Made by a program: the position numbers and the translations under genes | Source: JABJPM01 sp964344655 | Lineage (GTDB): Archaea > Nanobdellota > Nanobdellia > SCGC-AAA011-G17 > PNOQ01 | Direction: 5' to 3' | DNA length: 12,294 nt | Assembly: GCA_964344655.1 (NCBI GenBank) | Contig: CAYFOF010000009.1 | Coordinates: 1 to 12,294, forward strand | Notes under the pieces: model-generated | Told to the model about the DNA's origin: nothing | What the model saw: the letters and a program-made list of their open reading frames with translations, nothing else | The model's database searches: none | Shown: positions 6,628 to 11,791 of the stretch, piece after piece | Numbering within the stretch: the first letter of the stretch is position 1 | Layout of the letters: each line of letters opens with the position of its first letter

Positions 6628-7053
6628 ATGCCAATAGACTATCAATCATTAGAAACTTTAGTTGAAGAAGAAAATATAAATGGCATTGGCGCATTATTTA
6701 CAAATTTAGGTTATACCATAACAGATGTACAAAATGAATTTGGAGAAGATTCAAGAGAAGTACAACATTATGAAAGATATTTAGCAAATCAATTAGTAAT
6801 AAACAAAGATGAACCAACAGAAAAACCAAGAAAAAGAAGAAAACCAAACGGCAAAGGATTTAAAATAAGAGGATATAAACACGCAGAAGAGATATTAGCC
6901 TGGCCAACAAACTACAATGCACTAAGACTACTAGTTTATGATGTTACAAGGGATGGAGATTTCGCAAATTCTCTAGATGAAACAGGACTAAGACACCAAT
7001 ATCACAGAATTTCTGGATTAGCAAAAACTATACTTTCACACAGAAAACAATAA
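6628..7053 (+). CDS. Conserved-looking hypothetical protein, two-part, basic linker
   Basis: I do not recognise this 141-residue protein. Residues 1-60 are acidic and mostly helical in appearance (SLETLVEEEN, FTNLGYTITDVQNEFG, REVQHYERYLANQL). Residues about 64-85 form a very basic linker (KPRKRRKPNGKGFKIRGYK). Residues about 86-141 look like a second small helical domain (AEEILAWPTNYNALRLLVYD, then LRHQYHRISGLAKTIL). There is no signal peptide, membrane segment or cysteine, so it is cytoplasmic. The basic stretch suggests contact with nucleic acid, which is inference. It has its own TATA, stands alone between pth and the 5S rRNA, and its stop codon (7051-7053) is directly followed by the 5S promoter. 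Codon use matches the neighbours, so it is very likely a real gene. Confidence 0.8.
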   Translation: MPIDYQSLETLVEEENINGIGALFTNLGYTITDVQNEFGEDSREVQHYERYLANQLVINKDEPTEKPRKRRKPNGKGFKIRGYKHAEEILAWPTNYNALRLLVYDVTRDGDFANSLDETGLRHQYHRISGLAKTILSHRKQ

Positions 7054-7054
7054 C

Positions 7055-7064
7055 TTTATAAATA
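7055..7064 (+). promoter_or_regulatory. TATA box of 5S rRNA
   Basis: TTTATAAATA, preceded by the purine-rich AATAAC, is centred about 25 nt before the 5S rRNA 5' end at 7085. It begins 1 nt after the stop codon of the preceding gene. Confidence 0.75.
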
Positions 7065-7084
7065 CTAAATCTACCCGAATTTTA

Positions 7085-7195
7085 GGACGGTCAAAGCGAC
7101 CTGGATATACCCGAACTCGTCCCGATCTCGGAAGTCAAGCAGGTCCACGTTCTGTGCTGTACTGTATTTTATACGGGAACCTCAGAAAGCTGTCC
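7085..7195 (+). rRNA. rrf: 5S ribosomal RNA
   Basis: This is the 5S rRNA of the large subunit. The ends pair as helix I: GGACGG (7085-7090) with CTGTCC (7190-7195). GACCTG pairs with CAGGTC as helix II. The conserved loop and helix III stretch CCGAACTCGTCCCGATCTCG is followed by GAAGTCAAGC, a very strong 5S signature. The arm containing GTACTGTATTTTATACGGGAAC fits helices IV and V. The length of about 111 nt is slightly short. The gene stands alone with its own TATA, with no 16S or 23S in the window, and is followed by a T-rich stretch. The exact 5' and 3' nucleotides are uncertain by a few bases. Confidence 0.95.
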
Positions 7196-7206
7196 ACTTT
7201 ATTTTT
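7196..7206 (+). terminator. T-rich terminator after 5S rRNA
   Basis: ACTTTATTTTT follows the 5S helix I 3' strand directly and is a plausible archaeal U-tract stop. Confidence 0.5.
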
Positions 7207-7223
7207 CAAAACCTTTTTAATTA
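7207..7223 (+). promoter_or_regulatory. BRE/TATA promoter of rnp4
   Basis: CAAAACC followed by TTTTTAATTA is centred about 26 nt before the ATG at 7243, so the mRNA is probably leaderless. The first 14 nt are identical to those of the uS13 operon promoter. Confidence 0.7.
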
Positions 7224-7242
7224 ATTAAAATAATTCAAACCT

Positions 7243-7536
7243 ATGAAAAAACAAAAAGATATAGAAATCGCTAAAGAAAGAATAAAAACACTATTTGAAC
7301 AAGCAGAAAAGGCAAATCAAATTTTAGCAAATAAATACATTCAAACAGCAAGAAAAATTGCTATGAAATTTAATCTAAGACTTCCAAGATACTACAATAG
7401 AAAATTCTGCAAACATTGTTACAATTATTTCAAAAAAGATAATTACAGGGTTAGAACAAAAAATAATAAAGTGATTTACACATGTAAAAACTGTAATAAA
7501 TTCACTAGATACCCAATACCTAAGAAATCAAAATAG
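7243..7536 (+). CDS. rnp4: Ribonuclease P protein component 4 (Rpp21/Rpr2 family)
   Basis: This is a protein subunit of archaeal RNase P, which removes tRNA 5' leaders together with the catalytic RNA and other Rnp proteins; Rnp4 pairs with Rnp1/Rpp29. The 97 residues match the family. The N-terminal helices carry the signature ERIKTLFEQA and ANKYIQTARKIAMKFNLRLP. A zinc ribbon follows, with Cys56/Cys59 (CKHC) and Cys81/Cys84 (CKNC) and the conserved R-Y-P close behind. The gene has its own promoter and lies 47 nt after the 5S rRNA. Its last 17 nt overlap the 3' end of a convergent metalloprotease gene. The operon to the right contains a tRNA-Leu whose 5' end would need this enzyme. Confidence 0.95.
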   Translation: MKKQKDIEIAKERIKTLFEQAEKANQILANKYIQTARKIAMKFNLRLPRYYNRKFCKHCYNYFKKDNYRVRTKNNKVIYTCKNCNKFTRYPIPKKSK

Positions 7537-7924
7537 AGTGCAACTTAAACCAATTCTTTTTTACCCAATCTCTTTCTAAACTAAATAAAAAATCATATCC
7601 TCTTTTCTTAATTTCTTTATCAACAATCCCCCCCTTGTGTGGATGTCTAAATTGTTGAGGATAAGGACTATGAAATCCATGCATATAATGTATCAACTCA
7701 TGTGCGATAGTAGTCTCTAAAATAAAATCGGGAACATCTGGATATTTAAACAAAGAATTTATAGCAATTTCAGTTGAACCATTTTTTAACATTTTAATAT
7801 GTGCAAACTTATTCTTCCATTTACCCTTAAATCTAATCACAACATTATTTTTTCGTTCAACTTCAGGGATAATTTTATCCCAAACAATATCTAAACGTTC
7901 TTGCAACCATAAATCATCTCTCAT
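7520..7924 (-). CDS. Small HExxH zinc metalloprotease (SprT/WSS1-like size, family uncertain)
   Basis: The 134-residue protein has the zinc-protease helix IAHELIHYMHG with His75, Glu76 and His79. Candidate third ligands are His82, His85, His94 or His96 in the segment HSPYPQQFRHPHKGG. The N-terminus (LWLQERLDIVWDKIIP, then strands with VIRFKGKWK and TEIAINSLF) resembles the strand-then-helix layout of minimal gluzincins such as SprT-like proteins, but I cannot assign a family. No signal peptide or membrane segment is seen, so it is cytoplasmic. It starts 25 nt after the rpoN stop on the same strand, so it may be the last gene of the ribosomal operon. A TATA-like AGTTTTAAATT across the rpoN stop, 27 nt before the ATG, could also give it its own transcript. 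Its last 17 nt overlap rnp4 tail to tail. Confidence 0.75.
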   Translation of the reverse strand: MRDDLWLQERLDIVWDKIIPEVERKNNVVIRFKGKWKNKFAHIKMLKNGSTEIAINSLFKYPDVPDFILETTIAHELIHYMHGFHSPYPQQFRHPHKGGIVDKEIKKRGYDFLFSLERDWVKKNWFKLHSILIS

Positions 7925-7945
7925 AATAATAAAGAAAAAGAGTTA

Positions 7946-7956
7946 GAATTTAAAAC
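7946..7956 (-). promoter_or_regulatory. Possible internal TATA box for the metalloprotease gene
   Basis: The minus strand reads AGTTTTAAATT across the rpoN stop codon, centred 27 nt before the ATG at 7924. Position fits a leaderless transcript, but such AT-rich strings are common here. Confidence 0.4.
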
Positions 7957-8147
7957 TTTTTAAATTGTGCAACGTCTTCAAGCATATCTACATGACCTAA
8001 AAACAAAGCTCTGCAACAATACCTATCAAGACCAAGTTCATCCATAACTTTCTTAGGATCTTCTCCAGCCTCAACTTTCTCCAAATATTTCTCCCACAAA
8101 TGCCCGACAGGCTTTCCACAACTGAAACATCTTATTGGTATTATCAT
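7950..8147 (-). CDS. rpoN: DNA-directed RNA polymerase subunit N (Rpb10 homologue)
   Basis: This small subunit of archaeal RNA polymerase is equivalent to eukaryotic Rpb10 and anchors the D/L assembly platform. The 65 residues match the family exactly: the N-terminus MIIPIRCFSCGKPVG, the middle LGLDRYCCRA and the end near HVDMLEDV. Zinc ligands are Cys7, Cys10, Cys44 and Cys45. The reading frame is open further upstream, but the invariant MIIPIRC start at 8147 and the 4-nt gap to the uS9 stop fix the N-terminus there. It follows eL18-uL13-uS9 in the classic archaeal order. Confidence 0.97.
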   Translation of the reverse strand: MIIPIRCFSCGKPVGHLWEKYLEKVEAGEDPKKVMDELGLDRYCCRALFLGHVDMLEDVAQFKKF

Positions 8148-8151
8148 TTTT

Positions 8152-8544
8152 CTATCTGTACGATTTTTGTCTCTTAGCTCTAGCTTTAGAATCGTTTGGT
8201 TTACAAACTTCTTTTCTTCTAGTATCCGCAACAACTAAGTTTCTATCATATTCTAAAAACTTATTCTTTAACTTTCCATCTGCTTCAACTAAACATCTTG
8301 CAATTGCCAAACGTGCAGCCTCTGCTTGAGATTGCCATCCTCCACCATTAACACTAACACTAATGTCATATTTACCAGAAATATTTCCAGCAAGCAATAA
8401 TGGTTCAGAAATTTTTAACTTAGCAATTTCTGGTTGATAATTTTCTAAAGTTTGATAATTAATTCTCACAATACCCTTTCCTGCTTTCATAGTAGCTCTA
8501 GCTATTGCAGTTTTTCTCTTTCCAGCTTTATGTATTGTTTTCAT
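8152..8544 (-). CDS. rps9: Small ribosomal subunit protein uS9
   Basis: This is a small-subunit head protein whose C-terminal tail reaches the P-site tRNA. From Met at 8544 the protein has 130 residues beginning MKTIHKAGKRKTAIARA, the standard archaeal uS9 start. The conserved GNISGKYDISVSVNGGGWQSQ and the basic end KARAKRQKSYR with terminal arginine are present. An in-frame Met six codons earlier exists, but the start at 8544 gives an ATGA overlap with the uL13 stop, typical of translational coupling, and matches family N-termini. Confidence 0.96.
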   Translation of the reverse strand: MKTIHKAGKRKTAIARATMKAGKGIVRINYQTLENYQPEIAKLKISEPLLLAGNISGKYDISVSVNGGGWQSQAEAARLAIARCLVEADGKLKNKFLEYDRNLVVADTRRKEVCKPNDSKARAKRQKSYR

Positions 8545-8954
8545 TTTTTCAAGTGTTGGCAAAGTTCTCCAACAGTAACGTAAGATAATACTCTACTGCC
8601 AGAAACATCCGCGCTTTTAATTGTTTCTAATTTCTTATCATTAAATTCTGAAGGCACTCCAAGATAACACATTACTCTTTTATATGCCAATTCTCCCTTC
8701 TTTTGTTTATATGGCAACATTCCTCTAACCATTCTTCTAATAAATCTGTCTGCCATTTTTGGAAAATAAGGTCCCTTCAAAGCATCACCAATTTCATATT
8801 TTTCTCTATATCTAGTTAAAACTGATTTTTTCTTTCCAGTTATAACAGCATTTTCACAATTAACAACATTAACTTCTTCACCCATTAATGCTTTCTTAGC
8901 CACCCAAGTAGCCATCCTTCCAGCAATTAAATTTGTTGCATCTACTACTATCAT
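8541..8954 (-). CDS. rpl13: Large ribosomal subunit protein uL13
   Basis: This is an early-assembly large-subunit protein. The 137 residues contain the family signatures DATNLIAGRMAT at the N-terminus, VNCENAVITG, the basic segment RFIRRMVRGMLPYKQKKG and the C-terminal VMCYLGVP. Both ends overlap neighbours by ATGA (with eL18 upstream and uS9 downstream), so the three genes are one translationally coupled unit. Confidence 0.97.
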   Translation of the reverse strand: MIVVDATNLIAGRMATWVAKKALMGEEVNVVNCENAVITGKKKSVLTRYREKYEIGDALKGPYFPKMADRFIRRMVRGMLPYKQKKGELAYKRVMCYLGVPSEFNDKKLETIKSADVSGSRVLSYVTVGELCQHLKK

Positions 8955-9298
8955 CCTAAAATCCTCGCATCCTTTATTTTTGGGTTTTTTTCAAATAATT
9001 CTCTTATTGTCATTTTATCTTTTAATTTTTCAGAAGCACTTTCACTAAATTGGAAAGCAACAACCGTAACTTTATGATCTAAACTTCCTTCACCTAAAAC
9101 TTTTCCAGGAACTATAACTGTTTCACCTTCTTTACTAGAGGCATTTATTTTTTCAATATTAACTTTTCTTCTATTTCTCGTAGATTTTTCTAGATCCTTA
9201 ACAATTCTCTTCCAAAATGCAGAGCTCTCTCTACCCGCATACTCTTTCAAATCTTGTATCAAAGATACAAGGTGTTTGTTTGTTGATCCGGTTTTCAT
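8951..9298 (-). CDS. rpl18e: Large ribosomal subunit protein eL18
   Basis: This large-subunit protein occurs in archaea and eukaryotes only. The 115 residues fit archaeal L18e: KTGSTNKHLVSLIQDL at the start, FWKRIVKDLEKSTRNRRKVN, VIVPGKVLGEGSLDHKVTVVA (residues 62-82), and an end like KIKDARILG. The ATG lies 17 nt after the tRNA-Leu 3' end, and TGAGGAT about 10-16 nt upstream can act as a Shine-Dalgarno sequence, sensible because this cistron becomes a 5' end after tRNA excision. It overlaps uL13 by ATGA. Confidence 0.96.
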   Translation of the reverse strand: MKTGSTNKHLVSLIQDLKEYAGRESSAFWKRIVKDLEKSTRNRRKVNIEKINASSKEGETVIVPGKVLGEGSLDHKVTVVAFQFSESASEKLKDKMTIRELFEKNPKIKDARILG

Positions 9299-9315
9299 TT
9301 TTTTTCATATCCTCA

Positions 9316-9399
9316 TGCGAGGGACAGGACTCGAACCTGCGTAGGCACTAAGCCACATGGGCCTTAACCATGTCCGTTTGACCACTCCGGCACCCCCGC
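9316..9399 (-). tRNA. tRNA-Leu, anticodon reads AAG
   Basis: This is an 84-nt class II tRNA. The acceptor GCGGGGG pairs with CCCTCGC, and A73 is the leucine discriminator. The D stem is CCG/CGG around a loop with GTGGTCAAA. The anticodon stem CATGG/CCATG (extendable by an A-T pair) closes the 7-nt loop TTAAGGC. The long variable arm is GGC-TTAGT-GCC, and the T arm is GCAGG-TTCGAGT-CCTGT. With U33 as the second loop base, the anticodon is AAG (codon CUU). No CCA is encoded and no intron is seen. It sits inside the operon between rpoD and eL18, the position tRNA-Leu holds in other archaea, so it must be cut out by RNase P and RNase Z. A34 is rare in archaea, so the anticodon deserves checking; leucine identity is firm. 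Confidence 0.93.
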
Positions 9400-9402
9400 A
9401 AC

Positions 9403-9418
9403 AATAATCCTGATTATT
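9403..9418 (-). repeat. Perfect 7-bp inverted repeat at the rpoD stop, before tRNA-Leu
   Basis: AATAATC and GATTATT are separated by CT. In the minus-strand transcript this hairpin contains the rpoD TAA stop and ends 3 nt before tRNA position 1. It may serve RNA processing or protect the rpoD 3' end after RNase P cleavage; that role is inference. Confidence 0.55.
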
Positions 9419-10235
9419 TTTTTATGAGTTTTTTAGCCATATCTGTTATTTGTTTATCTTTTCCGCCCTTCATAGCTTTCTCAAAATCATCTAATTTATC
9501 ATTAAATTTATTAAGAGCCGCTACGAAAATTTCATTTGCAGTCATTTGTCCAAATGACTCTAAGTAAAATATAAATGAGTTTTCTTCGTATTCAACTTTC
9601 AAAAGATCATCACACACTCCTTCACAAGCATCGTATAATCTTTCATTCAACAAAGCTTCTTCATCAAATTTCCCATCTTTTATTGCAGCCTCAGGATATT
9701 GATCTCTAAATTGATTTATCTTTGCTGCATCATTATTTATAATAAATTTAGGTTTGTGATGATAAAAAGCTGCACCAGGAGCATATTTCATATGTTCCTT
9801 TCCTTTTCCCAAAATCGCTATAGCATTTAATTTTAATTCTTGTCCTTCTAATAATTTCACAACAGGCATTTCACTAAAAACGGGCTTAACTTTCTCATCT
9901 TTGGAAACAATATCTGAAGCATAAACAGTACAAGGACCTTTTGCTTCTAAAGAAAATTCAACTTGACACAAAGGACATCCTTTACCTGCACATTTACAAT
10001 TTTCTTTTTCATTATAAGTATTCAAATCAGTAGTCAAAGGTATTAATCCCAACCTATTAGCAATTATCTCATCAAAAGATGCAGAATCATTTTTCACAAA
10101 CTCAACCTCTTCAATTGCCATAACTGGAACACCAGATACAATCATTCTTCTAAATGTATTCATTTCAGAACCATCAGCATTAGTAAATTCTAATACTAAC
10201 TTTTCATCAGTTTTATTGATTATTTTAGCTTCCAT
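9414..10235 (-). CDS. rpoD: DNA-directed RNA polymerase subunit D (Rpb3 homologue)
   Basis: RpoD forms the assembly platform with subunit L. The 273 residues show the N-terminal dimerisation motif NTFRRMIVSGVPVMAIEEVEF, the diagnostic NRLGLIPL (residues 60-67), and the segment GKGKEHMKYAPGAAFY (143-158). Cysteines 80, 82, 87 and 90 (CKCAGKGCPLC) fit the Rpb3-type zinc motif. Domain 3 in some archaea carries a ferredoxin-like iron-sulfur cluster. Here the corresponding region (about 165-215) has only Cys204 and Cys208, too few for a 4Fe-4S cluster, so the cluster is probably absent. The C-terminal stretch is lysine-rich. The gene starts 2 nt after the uS11 stop and is followed by tRNA-Leu. Confidence 0.96.
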   Translation of the reverse strand: MEAKIINKTDEKLVLEFTNADGSEMNTFRRMIVSGVPVMAIEEVEFVKNDSASFDEIIANRLGLIPLTTDLNTYNEKENCKCAGKGCPLCQVEFSLEAKGPCTVYASDIVSKDEKVKPVFSEMPVVKLLEGQELKLNAIAILGKGKEHMKYAPGAAFYHHKPKFIINNDAAKINQFRDQYPEAAIKDGKFDEEALLNERLYDACEGVCDDLLKVEYEENSFIFYLESFGQMTANEIFVAALNKFNDKLDDFEKAMKGGKDKQITDMAKKLIKK

Positions 10236-10237
10236 CT

Positions 10238-10642
10238 TTAAACTCTTCTACCTCTCTTTCCTCCTTTTTTTCTACATCCATCATGTGCAATTGGTGTAAC
10301 CTCTTCAATATCTCCTATTCTTAATCCTGCTCTAGTCAAAGTTCTTATTGCTGCTTGTGCACCAGGACCAGTACTTGAAGGGCCATTATGACCTCCGGGA
10401 GCTCTAACTTTAATATGAACTGCATTAATTCCTTTTTCTAATACATTTTCAGCAGCCATTTTAGCAGCAGTCATAGCAACAGTTGGACTAGCTTCCAATC
10501 TATGAGTTTTTGTAACCATTCCACCGCTAACTTTAGTTATAGTTTCTGATCCAGTAATATCTGTAACATGAATTATAGTATTATTATAAGAAGCATAAAT
10601 ATGAACTATTCCCCATTTTAATTTCTTTTGTACAGGTTTCAT
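10238..10642 (-). CDS. rps11: Small ribosomal subunit protein uS11
   Basis: This is a small-subunit platform protein next to the E site. From Met at 10642 it has 134 residues: KLKWGIVHIYASYNNTIIHV at the start, TKTHRLEASPTVAMTAA, VRAPGGHNGPSSTGPGAQAA (residues 81-100), and the C-terminus PIAHDGCRKKGGKRGRRV, all hallmarks of archaeal uS11. An in-frame Met seven codons earlier lies inside the uS4 gene; the start at 10642, 1 nt after the uS4 stop, matches family N-termini and was chosen. Confidence 0.96.
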   Translation of the reverse strand: MKPVQKKLKWGIVHIYASYNNTIIHVTDITGSETITKVSGGMVTKTHRLEASPTVAMTAAKMAAENVLEKGINAVHIKVRAPGGHNGPSSTGPGAQAAIRTLTRAGLRIGDIEEVTPIAHDGCRKKGGKRGRRV

Positions 10643-10643
10643 T

Positions 10644-11300
10644 TTATTCACTAGCCTCCGCAACCTCTGCAGGCTTTTCTTCTTCTACTTTCTTTTCTTC
10701 CTTAGGACTTTCCTTTACATCTTCCTTTTTAGATTCTTTCTTTTTAGCTTTAACTTCTTCTAAAATAGCTTCATCTTTTTTAGTTAAAACAGCCCTTTCT
10801 GGATGATCTGCTTTTGCCAAAGTTGAATTAGCATTAAAGGATATTTTAGATTCATCTTCTAAAGAAACCATAAATGAAGGAGAACTAACTTTTTGATCTC
10901 CAATTAAAATATGTCCATGAACAATAAATTGTCTAGCTTGTTTAACAGACCTAGCTAAACCTTTTCTAACCACAATAGTTTGTAACCTTCTCTCAAAGAA
11001 ATCACTTGCTTTTAATCCTAAAACATCTTCAATTGTAGAATCTTTAGTTAATACACCAAATTTAACCAACCTACTTAATAATTGATCTTTTTCTTTTTGA
11101 GCTTGTTCTGATAATTTATTAGCAATAATTCTTTTAGCTTGTGCTCTAGCTTTCTTTAATTTAGCAACCTCTTTCCATATTTCTTTTTTATTTTTAAAGC
11201 CATAATTAAGAATGTAATCCTTTTCCTCAATAATTCTATCCTTTTGCCAAGGATGCATAGGAGTTTCATATTTTTTTCTTAATTTTTTTACTTGACCCAT
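10644..11300 (-). CDS. rps4: Small ribosomal subunit protein uS4 with charged C-terminal tail
   Basis: This primary binder of 16S rRNA nucleates the small-subunit body. The 218 residues contain the archaeal N-terminal part (KKYETPMHPWQKDRI, residues 10-24), a long basic helix (40-70), and the S4 RNA-binding domain at about 104-165 with ERRLQTIVVRKGLARSVKQA and HGHILIGDQKVSSPSFMV. After about residue 175 comes a low-complexity Lys/Glu tail (runs such as KKKESKKEDVKESPKEEKK) ending in AEVAEASE; most archaeal uS4 proteins stop earlier. The gene is 1 nt from uS13 and 1 nt from uS11, so it is co-transcribed. Confidence 0.96.
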   Translation of the reverse strand: MGQVKKLRKKYETPMHPWQKDRIIEEKDYILNYGFKNKKEIWKEVAKLKKARAQAKRIIANKLSEQAQKEKDQLLSRLVKFGVLTKDSTIEDVLGLKASDFFERRLQTIVVRKGLARSVKQARQFIVHGHILIGDQKVSSPSFMVSLEDESKISFNANSTLAKADHPERAVLTKKDEAILEEVKAKKKESKKEDVKESPKEEKKVEEEKPAEVAEASE

Positions 11301-11301
11301 T

Positions 11302-11751
11302 TTACTTCTTCTTCCTCTTTACACCAAGAGATTTACCTTTAGCCCTAAAGTGACCTTTAGTTCTTTGACCCCTAACTGGTAAACCAGCAGCATGTCTCAT
11401 ACCACGATAACTCTTAATTTTCTTTAATCTTTTAACATCAAATTCTGTTCTTAATTTTAAATCAACATTTAATAAATGATTATCACTACCTTCATCATAA
11501 TCATTTCTTCTATTTAACATCCATTTAGGAAGTTTACTTAAATCTTCTAAAGTAGCCTCTATTTTTTTAACTTCAGAATCATCCAAATAACCTGCTTTTT
11601 TATTAACATCAACACCAGAAAGATGACAAATAGCATTTGCCATAGAAAAACTAATACCCTTAACTTTAGTCAATCCATGTTTTACAGATTTATGACCATC
11701 TAAGTCAGCGGCAAATACACGAATAATATGCTTTATTTTTTTGTCTTCCAT
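11302..11751 (-). CDS. rps13: Small ribosomal subunit protein uS13
   Basis: This small-subunit head protein makes the bridge to the large subunit. It has 149 residues from Met at 11751: IKHIIRVFAADLDG at the start, the helix-turn segment HGLTKVKGISFSMANAIC, and the C-terminus KSYRGMRHAAGLPVRGQRT followed by a basic KRKKK end. An ATG two codons upstream (11757) is also in frame. The start at 11751 was preferred because the TATA centre at about 11778 predicts transcription near 11752-11754, which would exclude 11757; the choice is not certain. It is the first gene of the ribosomal transcript that runs to rpoN. Confidence 0.95.
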   Translation of the reverse strand: MEDKKIKHIIRVFAADLDGHKSVKHGLTKVKGISFSMANAICHLSGVDVNKKAGYLDDSEVKKIEATLEDLSKLPKWMLNRRNDYDEGSDNHLLNVDLKLRTEFDVKRLKKIKSYRGMRHAAGLPVRGQRTKGHFRAKGKSLGVKRKKK

Positions 11752-11773
11752 TCTCATATTTGTGTTATGGACC

Positions 11774-11790
11774 TATTTAAAAAGGTTTTG
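11774..11790 (-). promoter_or_regulatory. BRE/TATA promoter of the uS13-rpoN ribosomal operon
   Basis: The minus strand reads CAAAACC followed by TTTTTAAATA, centred about 26 nt before the uS13 ATG at 11751. The block CAAAACCTTTTTAA is identical to that before rnp4. It fills the 40-nt gap after the DUF655 gene. Confidence 0.7.
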
Positions 11791-11791
11791 C

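Noticed and set aside
8148..8234. N-terminal extension of RpoN by 29 residues
   Set aside because: It lies inside the uS9 coding region, and RpoN proteins begin at MIIPIRC.
9344..9380. Reading of the tRNA-Leu anticodon as UAA
   Set aside because: It needs a loop GTTAAGG with stem partners ACATG/CCCAT that do not pair; the 7-nt loop TTAAGGC with a full stem is clearly better.
9412..9423. Hairpin followed by seven T residues on the plus strand, resembling a bacterial-type terminator
   Set aside because: No plus-strand gene ends here; on the coding (minus) strand the run is A-rich and lies inside the rpoD end.
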